Assembly (NCBI GenBank): GCA_030039995.1
Contig: JASHUL010000145.1
Span: 1-5,750 of the forward strand
From: Thermoplasmata archaeon
GTDB lineage: Archaea; Thermoplasmatota; Thermoplasmata; Lutacidiplasmatales; UBA184
DNA: 5,750 bases
Direction of reading: 5' to 3'
Of the stretch, positions 1-5,153 are shown piece by piece. The translations under genes and the position numbers were made by a program. Positions within the stretch are counted from its first letter, which is position 1. Each line of letters starts with the position of its first letter. The notes under the pieces are model-generated. The model saw nothing but the letters and a program-made list of their open reading frames with translations. It was not told where the DNA came from and searched no databases.

Positions 1-957
1 GGCAAGGAGGACGCGAGCCTCAAGGTCGAGATCAACCAGGAGACCGGTGAGCACCTCCTCTCGGGGATGGGCGAGCTTCATCTCGAGATCACGCAGTACC
101 GGATCGTCAACGACTACAAGGTCGAGATCGAGTCCTCGAAGCCGATCGTCGTCTACCGCGAGCTCGTGAACCACCCGGGGGGCCCGTTCGAAGGGAAGTC
201 CCCGAACAAGCACAACAAGTTCTACTTCGAGGTGGAGGCGCTCCCCGCGGCGGTCGTCCAGGCGATCAAGGACGGCGAGATCCCGCAGGGCAAGTCGTTC
301 AAGGACGTCAAGACGCTCGTCACGAAGCTCGACGCACTCGGGGTCCCTCGGGACGAGGGCCGCGGGATCATCGCGGTCGAAGGGACGAACATGCTGTTCG
401 ACGTCACGAAGGGGATCCAGTATCTCAACGAGACCATGGACCTGATCGTCGACGCGTTCAAGGAGGCGGTGAACCGGGGCCCGCTCGCGAACGAGAAGGT
501 CTACGGGCTCAAGGTGCGCCTGGTCGACGCGAAGCTGCACGAGGATTCGATCCACCGCGGTCCGGCCCAGACGATCCCGGCGGCCCGGTCGGGGATCTAC
601 GGGGCGATGGTCCTCGGGGACCGACTGCTCCTCGAGCCGTTCCAGAAGGTCACGGTCAACGTTCCCCAGGAGGTCCTCGCGGGCGCGACCCGGGAGCTGC
701 AGCGCCGCCGCGGCGAGATCCTCGACATGACGAGCGTCGGCGACTTGCAGACCGTGGTCGCGAAAGTCCCGGTCGCGGAGATGTTCGGCTTCGCGTCGGA
801 CATCCGCAGCGCCACCGCGGGGAAGGTGCTCTGGTCGACCGAGTCGATGGGATTCGAGCCCGTGCCGCCCGAGCTGCAACCGAAGGTCGTGGCGGAGATC
901 CGCCAGCGGCGAGGGTTGAAGCCCGAGCCGTACGACGCGGCCTACTACGCCGGTTAG
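1..957 (+). CDS. fusA: Translation elongation factor aEF-2, C-terminal part (5' end outside window)
   Basis: Archaeal elongation factor 2, the GTPase that drives ribosomal translocation. The reading frame is open from base 1 and ends in TAG, giving 318 residues of a protein that is usually about 730 residues. The GTP-binding domain and domain II therefore lie to the left of the window. The visible part begins with the SGMGELHLE motif (codons from 61) and runs through domains III to V. The diphthamide loop reads LHEDSIHRGPAQ; the His that would be modified to diphthamide is codon 553-555, followed by the conserved RG and Gln. The tail contains RQRRGLKPEP, typical of aEF-2/eEF-2, and ends in YYAG. 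No frameshift or missing key residue is seen. The gene is convergent with the - strand block, and its stop lies 38 nt before a palindrome array. Identity is secure; it is aEF-2 rather than bacterial EF-G because of the diphthamide loop. Confidence 0.97.
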   Translation, partial: GKEDASLKVEINQETGEHLLSGMGELHLEITQYRIVNDYKVEIESSKPIVVYRELVNHPGGPFEGKSPNKHNKFYFEVEALPAAVVQAIKDGEIPQGKSFKDVKTLVTKLDALGVPRDEGRGIIAVEGTNMLFDVTKGIQYLNETMDLIVDAFKEAVNRGPLANEKVYGLKVRLVDAKLHEDSIHRGPAQTIPAARSGIYGAMVLGDRLLLEPFQKVTVNVPQEVLAGATRELQRRRGEILDMTSVGDLQTVVAKVPVAEMFGFASDIRSATAGKVLWSTESMGFEPVPPELQPKVVAEIRQRRGLKPEPYDAAYYAG

Positions 958-1006
958 CCGATCGGCCGGTGCCCCGATGGGCGATGAGTCACTATCTACT
1001 ACAGGA

Positions 1007-1036
1007 TGTAGTAGGTTCTGACACTAACCTACTACA
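1007..1036. repeat. 11-bp inverted repeat bridging palindromes 1 and 2
   Basis: TGTAGTAGGTT (1007-1017) is perfectly complementary to AACCTACTACA (1026-1036) around the 8-nt loop CTGACACT. The arms use the right half of palindrome 1 and the left half of palindrome 2, and extend into the bases between them, so the gap itself is partly symmetric. In RNA this 11-bp stem would compete with the individual palindrome hairpins. Confidence 0.85.
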
Positions 1037-1072
1037 AAACGTAGTATCTTAGTTCCATAGTTACTACAGCGC

Positions 1073-1098
1073 GTAGTAACTTCGGTCGAAGCAACTAC
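1073..1098. repeat. Interrupted inverted repeat bridging palindromes 3 and 4
   Basis: GTAGT (1073-1077) pairs with ACTAC (1094-1098), and CTTCG (1080-1084) pairs with CGAAG (1087-1091), with two mismatched positions between the blocks and only GT at the centre. This mirrors the dyad between palindromes 1 and 2. The gap between palindromes 2 and 3 (1041-1067) also has imperfect symmetry, with 9 of 13 positions complementary. Confidence 0.7.
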
Positions 1099-1110
1099 AA
1101 ACCGTAGTAG

Positions 1111-1701
1111 CTAAACTCGGTGCCGGGACTTCGCGGCCGCGACTTCGAGCTCGTCGAGAGTCCGCTGGTTTCGGTGACGAGGGCCTTCCGCCGATCGCGA
1201 GCGGATCGGCCAGGCACCCTCGAGGTCGAGCAACCAGCGCTTGCGCCAGAGGCCGAGACCGAAGCCGGTGATCGACCCTTCCGTCCCGACGACCCGATGG
1301 CACGGGATGATGATCGGGATCGGGTTGCGGGCCATGGCGCCGCCCACGGCACGCGCCGAACCCGGATGGCCGGACTTTCGGGCGAGCTCCGAGTACGTGA
1401 TCGTCGCGCCCGCCGGCACCTCCTGGAGACGCTTCCAAACCTTCCGGTCGAAATCGGAGGCGGTGTCGGGGTCGACGTCGAGCGCGAACGAGGTGCGAGC
1501 TCCCCGGAAGTACTCCTGCAGCTGACGGGGCGGGCTCTCCGCAGCGAACGGGGGCTTGCGGCGCACCGCCCCGATCGGCGTTCCCGTCTGTTTCCGGCCC
1601 TGTTCCAGGAGGTCGACCACGCGAACGGTGGTCCCCTCGTAGGCGATCCGGAAGGTCCCGATCTGGGTGGGCACATCCGCGAACTCGAGCGGGTTCGTCA
1701 C
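1111..1701 (-). CDS. ogt: Methylated-DNA--protein-cysteine (O6-alkylguanine) methyltransferase
   Basis: Suicide DNA repair enzyme that moves the alkyl group from O6-alkylguanine to its own cysteine. From the GTG start at 1701 it is 196 aa. The active site is IIPCHRVV with nucleophile Cys134. Tyr103 (TYSELA), the Arg finger Arg117 (ARAVGGAM), Asn126 and Glu161 (DLEGA) have the same spacing relative to the nucleophile as Tyr114, Arg128, Asn137 and Glu172 in human MGMT. There is no Ada-type regulatory domain. A basic tail of about 35 residues follows Glu161. The start is uncertain. A GTG at 1785 overlaps the radB TGA as GTGA and would add 28 residues, but that stretch includes two ATA codons and looks like promoter DNA. 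A GTG at 1674 would remove nine residues. The gene lies 80 nt after radB, forming a DNA-repair pair, and its stop abuts the palindrome array. Confidence 0.9.
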   Translation of the reverse strand: MTNPLEFADVPTQIGTFRIAYEGTTVRVVDLLEQGRKQTGTPIGAVRRKPPFAAESPPRQLQEYFRGARTSFALDVDPDTASDFDRKVWKRLQEVPAGATITYSELARKSGHPGSARAVGGAMARNPIPIIIPCHRVVGTEGSITGFGLGLWRKRWLLDLEGAWPIRSRSAEGPRHRNQRTLDELEVAAAKSRHRV

Positions 1702-1722
1702 GACGTTTCGGAGGTCGTAGGG

Positions 1723-1738
1723 GCTTATGTTCGTTATC
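1723..1738 (-). promoter_or_regulatory. Possible TATA-like promoter element for ogt
   Basis: On the - strand this reads GATAACGAACATAAGC, an AT-rich patch 22-37 nt upstream of the GTG at 1701. That is the distance expected for an archaeal TATA box with a leaderless transcript. It lies in the 80-nt gap after radB. The match to a TATA consensus is weak. Confidence 0.3.
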
Positions 1739-1781
1739 GTTCCGACGCCCGAGAGTGCACGGAACGGTGCGGGCTCGGGCG

Positions 1782-2453
1782 TCACTCGAGTCCCGTGTTC
1801 GTGATCCGAAACTCCGCCGAGGCCTCGGGGAGGGAGCGGTGCTTGATGAGCACCACCCGGCGGCGGGCCCCCGGGAGACGGTCGAACCGAAGGATCGTCT
1901 TCGCCGCATGGTTGAGGAAAGAGCCCCCGAGCGGCTCGAGGGTGCCGTCGCGGACGTTGCGCCAGACCTGGTTCGTGAGCAGTACCGGCACGGGGACCTC
2001 GAGCGCCGTGACGACGAGGTCGGCGACCGCGAGGCTGAGCGCCTCCCGCGCGTCGTCCTCGTCCGAGCCCGAGAGCGAGAGTCGATAGAAGAACGTCGCG
2101 GAATCGACGACGATCAGGCCGACCGGCCGCTTCCCTTCCCTCGCCAGCGCACACGCGGTCGCGACCGCGCGGCCCTGTTCCTCGAGGTTCTTCGGCGAGG
2201 AGAGCAGAAATCGCTCGAGGAGCTTCTCGAGCCCGTCGCCCGCGATCGACCGCAGGCGGTCGACGCTGACGCCCTCCGTGTCGACGTAGAACACCCAGCG
2301 GCCGGCGCGGGCCACGCGGGCCGCCACGTCGAGGCAGAACAGGGTCTTCCCGCTGCCGCCCTCGCCGTAGAGCTCGGTGACCGAGTCCCCCTCCAGGCCC
2401 CCGCCGAGCAGCCGGTCGACCGAGGGGATCCCCGTCGCGAGCCGGTCGCCCAT
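1782..2453 (-). CDS. radB: DNA repair and recombination protein RadB
   Basis: RecA/RadA-family ATPase paralogue found mainly in euryarchaea, thought to assist RadA-mediated homologous recombination. It is 223 aa, the usual RadB size. It begins at once with the core (MGDRLATGIPSVDRLLGGGL) and lacks the N-terminal helix-hairpin-helix domain that RadA carries. Walker A is GEGGSGKT (residues 30-37) and Walker B is LIVVD (113-117). TNQVW (160-164) matches the conserved Gln region of RecA-like proteins, and the C-terminal KHRSLPE (204-210) is typical of RadA/RadB. The ATG at 2453 fits the family N-terminus. It follows the nuclease gene by 46 nt, and a TTAA patch 30 nt upstream may give it its own leaderless promoter. 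The downstream neighbour ogt is also a DNA-repair gene. A KaiC-like ATPase was considered but length and motifs favour RadB. Confidence 0.93.
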   Translation of the reverse strand: MGDRLATGIPSVDRLLGGGLEGDSVTELYGEGGSGKTLFCLDVAARVARAGRWVFYVDTEGVSVDRLRSIAGDGLEKLLERFLLSSPKNLEEQGRAVATACALAREGKRPVGLIVVDSATFFYRLSLSGSDEDDAREALSLAVADLVVTALEVPVPVLLTNQVWRNVRDGTLEPLGGSFLNHAAKTILRFDRLPGARRRVVLIKHRSLPEASAEFRITNTGLE

Positions 2454-2480
2454 CGTGACCCCGGCGAGGCGGGCCGAGCC

Positions 2481-2490
2481 GATTAACCGT
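2481..2490 (-). promoter_or_regulatory. Possible TATA-like element for radB
   Basis: The - strand reads ACGGTTAATC, with TTAA at 2483-2486, about 30 nt upstream of the radB ATG in the 46-nt gap after the nuclease gene. It is the only AT-rich spot in that gap. The match is short, so this is a weak call. Confidence 0.25.
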
Positions 2491-2499
2491 TCGGAGCCG

Positions 2500-3852
2500 T
2501 CAGGCGCCGCCCCCGATCGGGTAGGCTCGTCCGAGCTCGGGCGAGGTCACCCGGGGTCCGGCGCTCTCGAACGCCTCGGGGTGCTCGGTGTGGATCGGGT
2601 AGACGCGGGTCGCCGCCATGTGACGGACGATCTCGAGGAGCTCGGGCCCGGACGCGTGCCCGCTCGCGTGCATCTGGTGAAAGGAGAGACCGAAATGGTC
2701 GAGCCAGTTGTGCAGGACCTGGTCGTCCACGTCGTCCTCGCTGAACGGCTCGCTCATCGAGTGGATGAACGGGCTACCGCGCGGGGGTCGGAGGTCGATC
2801 AGCTCGGGGAAGTGGAAGAAGTCGAGCGCGAGGAGGTAGCGCTCGCCCCGGGTTCGCAGCGTCTCCGCCCCGAGCGCCGCCTCGAGGTACGGCCCCTCCC
2901 AGGACGCGACCCGACGTTTCTTGCGGGCGTAGACGGAGAGCCCGGGTGTCCGCCCGACGACCGGCACGGCGCCGGAGGGGAACAGCGGCGCGACCTCGGC
3001 GAGCAGGTGCGCGGTCCGGGCGGAGACGACCATCTCCCGCTCGGCGGCCTGCGCCGCGTCGTACAGCGTACGAAGCCGGTCGACGTCCCGGGGATAGGTG
3101 CAGGCGAGCGCGAGCGACCCGCTCGATTCGAGGATCCGGTCGACGCCGCGGCGCACCCCCTCCTCGGAGAGGTCCCGGCGAGAGTCGGGTCCGGCCCGGG
3201 TCCCCTCGGTGATGAGCGCGGCCGGGGCCTCCTTCGCGGCCGCGGCGAGGAACGCGTGGGTGTCGGCGGCGCGCGGGCCGTGCTGACGGAAGTCGCCGGT
3301 GTAGACGACCGTGCCCTCCGACGTACGCACGAGGAACCCGTACGCGAACGGGATCGAGTGGTCGACCGGGTACGGCACGACCTCGAGACGGCCGACGCGG
3401 ACCGGGCTCCGGTCGGTAAAGACCCGCCAGTCGTGGTCCCCGTACTTCATCGAGGGGGAGGACGCCTCGATCGCCGCGAGCATCCGTCGGGTGCCCTCCC
3501 CGACGTGAACGGGGATCTCCGGGTCCACGAGCTTGAGATAACCGGCGTGGTCGGCGTGGGCGTGGCTCACGAACAGCCCGTGCACCTCGGGGGCGCGGTA
3601 CCGTAGGTCGGAGTCCGTGAGCGCCTCGCGGGAGTAGAGCCCCTCGACGCGGGGCAGGAGGTCGAACTCGAGCAGGTCCTGGACGGGGCTTGCGGTCCGG
3701 GGCTTGAGGAAGTCGACGTAGTACTGCTCCATCCTCGGCGAGAACGACGGACCGAAGTCGAAGAGGATCCGGTCGGGTCCGTCCTCGACGAGGACCTTGT
3801 TCCCGCCGATCTCCCGCACGCCTCCGAGGAACGTGACGGTCGGGCGCGACAC
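2500..3852 (-). CDS. Metallo-beta-lactamase/beta-CASP ribonuclease, RNase J-like
   Basis: Predicted zinc-dependent RNA nuclease of 450 aa. The metallo-beta-lactamase signature is HAHADH (residues 97-102), with further metal ligands His165 (PVDHS), Asp187 (TGDFR) and His421 (PIHTEH). The beta-CASP insert carries ITEGT (214-218, motif A acid Glu216), SARTAH (277-282, motif B) and HASGHA (395-400, motif C), which mark nucleic-acid-acting members rather than lactamases or glyoxalases. There is no N-terminal KH domain, so it is not an aCPSF1-type protein; length and layout fit archaeal RNase J-like proteins. The start is GTG, giving MSRPTVTFLGGVREIGGN, a good family N-terminus; no Shine-Dalgarno site is visible. 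It follows the exosome/L37Ae/rpoP genes by 84 nt on the same strand, which suggests a role in RNA decay or processing. Whether it is a 5'-3' exonuclease or an endonuclease cannot be read from sequence. Confidence 0.87.
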   Translation of the reverse strand: MSRPTVTFLGGVREIGGNKVLVEDGPDRILFDFGPSFSPRMEQYYVDFLKPRTASPVQDLLEFDLLPRVEGLYSREALTDSDLRYRAPEVHGLFVSHAHADHAGYLKLVDPEIPVHVGEGTRRMLAAIEASSPSMKYGDHDWRVFTDRSPVRVGRLEVVPYPVDHSIPFAYGFLVRTSEGTVVYTGDFRQHGPRAADTHAFLAAAAKEAPAALITEGTRAGPDSRRDLSEEGVRRGVDRILESSGSLALACTYPRDVDRLRTLYDAAQAAEREMVVSARTAHLLAEVAPLFPSGAVPVVGRTPGLSVYARKKRRVASWEGPYLEAALGAETLRTRGERYLLALDFFHFPELIDLRPPRGSPFIHSMSEPFSEDDVDDQVLHNWLDHFGLSFHQMHASGHASGPELLEIVRHMAATRVYPIHTEHPEAFESAGPRVTSPELGRAYPIGGGA

Positions 3853-3875
3853 GCCCCGCCCAGCGAGCCGCCGGG

Positions 3876-3886
3876 TTTAGGGATTT
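3876..3886 (-). promoter_or_regulatory. Possible TATA-like element for the RNase J-like gene
   Basis: The - strand reads AAATCCCTAAA, an AT-rich patch 24-34 nt upstream of the GTG at 3852, within the 84-nt gap after rpoP. Spacing fits a leaderless start. It suggests the nuclease may be transcribed separately from the exosome operon, though read-through is also possible. Confidence 0.28.
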
Positions 3887-3936
3887 CGCGCGGGGGGGAC
3901 TCGCGACCGCGGCGGCGGAGTGAGGGTGGAAAACCC

Positions 3937-4071
3937 CTACCGCGCCTTCAGGACCTTCTTGACGTTCGGGTGCTCTTTGGTGAAGATCTTCCCGCCGCAG
4001 TTGTCGCACCGCACGCCGAACAGGTTCGCATCCGAGGGGAGAGCCTCCCCGCACCGAATACAGCGGAACAT
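3937..4071 (-). CDS. rpoP: DNA-directed RNA polymerase subunit P (Rpb12/RpoP-like zinc ribbon)
   Basis: Small subunit of archaeal RNA polymerase, homologous to eukaryotic Rpb12, which helps assemble the D/L/N/P core. The gene encodes 44 aa from ATG at 4071 to TAG. It has a four-cysteine zinc ribbon: Cys4-x2-Cys7 (MFRCIRCG) and Cys22-x2-Cys25 (RCDNCGGKI). The basic tail HPNVKKVLKAR matches the conserved RpoP C-terminus. Length equals the usual 44-50 aa. It lies 27 nt downstream of the L37Ae gene, its standard neighbour in euryarchaeal exosome operons. No clear Shine-Dalgarno site precedes it. A short zinc ribbon alone would be ambiguous, but tail, size and gene order together make RpoP firm. 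Confidence 0.92.
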   Translation of the reverse strand: MFRCIRCGEALPSDANLFGVRCDNCGGKIFTKEHPNVKKVLKAR

Positions 4072-4098
4072 ACGCGTCCAACGAGTTCCGGGCCGCGC

Positions 4099-4368
4099 TT
4101 AAGCGTTCGCCGCCTCGGTCTCCTTCGCCTGGCGCGTGATCGGAGGCGGTGCCTGAAAGACGTACGCGTTGGACGCGAAGCGCGTGCCGCAGCGGCGGCA
4201 CTCGAAGATCCCGCTCGCCACCCGGTGGACGGTCACCGTGGAGCACCGGGGGCACGAGAACGGCTTCGCCCGGGCGCGGTCGATGTCGAGAACACGCCGG
4301 CGGACCCGGATCCCGTATCGGGGACCCATCCACGCCGTCGGTCCGACCTTCTTCGTCCGCTTGCTCAT
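4099..4368 (-). CDS. rpl37ae: 50S ribosomal protein L37Ae (eL43)
   Basis: Zinc-binding protein of the large ribosomal subunit. It has 89 aa, normal for the family. The N-terminus MSKRTKKVGPTAWMGPRYGIRVRRRV is characteristic. The zinc finger is Cys39-x2-Cys42 (CPRC) and Cys57-x2-Cys60 (CRRC), followed by GTRFASNAYV. The ATG overlaps the rrp42 TGA as ATGA and has a strong Shine-Dalgarno site, so it is translationally coupled to rrp42. The same frame stays open upstream inside rrp42, but the family N-terminus fixes the start at 4368. Confidence 0.96.
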   Translation of the reverse strand: MSKRTKKVGPTAWMGPRYGIRVRRRVLDIDRARAKPFSCPRCSTVTVHRVASGIFECRRCGTRFASNAYVFQAPPPITRQAKETEAANA

Positions 4369-5153
4369 GCCGTGCCTCCCCGGACCATCGCCCGCATCCG
4401 GTCGCCGTGCTGGAACGCACGCTCGACGGTCGACTTGACGTCGTCGGGGGAGAAGGCGCCGACGAGCCCCTTCTGCATCGCGACGATCCGACCGGTCTCG
4501 TCCGTGGCCACCGTGAGCCGGCCCTGGGCCGCCCGCTCTTCGTCGAACGTCGGGTCGACCACGATCGCTTCCCCCAGTCGGACGAACGTGCATTCGACCG
4601 GGTAGTGGAGCACTTCGAGCGGGTAATCCGCGTCCCCGACCCCGAACCGCTTCGCGGGTACGGTCGCGTGGGCCAGTGCCGCGAGCCCCGAGAGCAGGGC
4701 GGCGTCGATCAGGTTGCCGCCGTGGTCGAGCACATGAATGTCGACGTAGCAGACCCAGCTCTTCTCCCCGGGAGTGACGCAGAGACGCGTCAGGTCGATC
4801 GTCTCGGCGGCGCGGATCGCACGGTCGACGACCCGGGAGACCTCGATCGCCCCGGGCTGCGGGGGTCCCGGCTCGAACGTCGGGCTCGACAGCGGGATCA
4901 GCTCGGCATTGGTGGTGAGCACGCCCGCGTTGGGGGTGTCGGGGAACGGCTTCCCCGGCTCGAGCTTGACGCCGGCGAGGACGGCCGTGTCGCCGATGCG
5001 GACGAGCGCGGAGCCGTCCGCCGACATGACGAACCCGGGGTCGATCGTCACCTTCCGATAGTCGTCGGGTCCCCGCCCGTCGAGGCGTTTTCCTTGACCG
5101 GCCAGGTCGAGGATGTGGGTGGTGAGGATCTCCGCGGTGACCTCGTCGCTCAT
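4365..5153 (-). CDS. rrp42: Exosome complex component Rrp42
   Basis: RNase PH-fold subunit that alternates with Rrp41 in the hexameric ring of the archaeal exosome, which degrades and tails RNA from the 3' end. In characterised archaea Rrp42 itself is catalytically inactive and contributes to RNA binding and ring assembly. It is 262 aa, full length for the family. Visible family features are KRLDGRGPDDYR (22-33), the GDTAVLAGVK strand (54-63), NAELIPLSSP (82-91), DIHVLDHGGNLIDAA (138-152) and VVDPTFDEE (198-206). Its ATG overlaps the rrp41 stop (ATGA) and its TGA overlaps the L37Ae ATG, so all three are tightly coupled. It is Rrp42 rather than Rrp41 because of length, motifs and order. Confidence 0.96.
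   Translation of the reverse strand: MSDEVTAEILTTHILDLAGQGKRLDGRGPDDYRKVTIDPGFVMSADGSALVRIGDTAVLAGVKLEPGKPFPDTPNAGVLTTNAELIPLSSPTFEPGPPQPGAIEVSRVVDRAIRAAETIDLTRLCVTPGEKSWVCYVDIHVLDHGGNLIDAALLSGLAALAHATVPAKRFGVGDADYPLEVLHYPVECTFVRLGEAIVVDPTFDEERAAQGRLTVATDETGRIVAMQKGLVGAFSPDDVKSTVERAFQHGDRMRAMVRGGTA
4375..4381 (-). promoter_or_regulatory. Shine-Dalgarno site of the L37Ae gene
   Basis: GGGGAGG on the - strand, 6 nt before the L37Ae ATG and inside the 3' end of rrp42. It supports the 4368 start over the longer upstream open frame. Confidence 0.75.

Larger units (their letters stand above)
996..1110. repeat. Array of four 17-bp palindromes spaced about three helical turns apart
   Basis: Four copies of TACTAC-N5-GTAGTA lie at 997-1013, 1030-1046, 1062-1078 and 1093-1109; the last begins AACTAC. 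The central five bases are AGGAT, AAAAC, AGCGC and AAACC, so the consensus is TACTACANNNYGTAGTA. Copy 1 extends to 8-bp arms around a GGA centre (996-1014) and copy 3 to 9-bp arms (1059-1067 with 1073-1081). Dyad centres are 33, 32 and 31 bp apart, and the gaps between copies are 16, 15 and 14 nt. The array sits between the convergent stops of aEF-2 and ogt, and the last copy ends one base before the ogt stop codon. Possible roles are a multi-site operator, an architectural or partition protein site, or tandem 3'-UTR hairpins. The sequence shows the repeats directly; the function is unknown. Confidence 0.93.

Noticed and set aside
942..948. CTACTAC near the aEF-2 stop as a fifth palindrome half-site
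   Set aside because: It encodes the Tyr-Tyr of the aEF-2 C-terminus, has no matching GTAGTA arm after it, and is 54 bp from the first array copy, out of phase.
996..1110. CRISPR array
   Set aside because: The conserved unit is only 17 bp and palindromic with a variable centre. The gaps are 14-16 nt and are themselves partly symmetric, too short for spacers. No cas genes are present.
1120..2088. 322-aa open frame on the + strand
   Set aside because: Antisense to ogt and radB, with no recognisable motif; a shadow frame.
2377..3606. 409-aa open frame on the + strand
   Set aside because: It lies antisense to the nuclease and the radB start, has low-complexity Arg/Gly/Asp/Val-rich composition and no recognisable domain. 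Long antisense frames are common in high-GC DNA.
3927..3936. Short T run on the - strand after rpoP as a terminator
   Set aside because: Only four consecutive T with no adjacent stable hairpin; too weak to call.
2774..4420. 548-aa open frame on the - strand
   Set aside because: It covers the nuclease, rpoP and L37Ae genes out of frame, is extremely Arg/Pro-rich and matches no family. The true genes explain the region.
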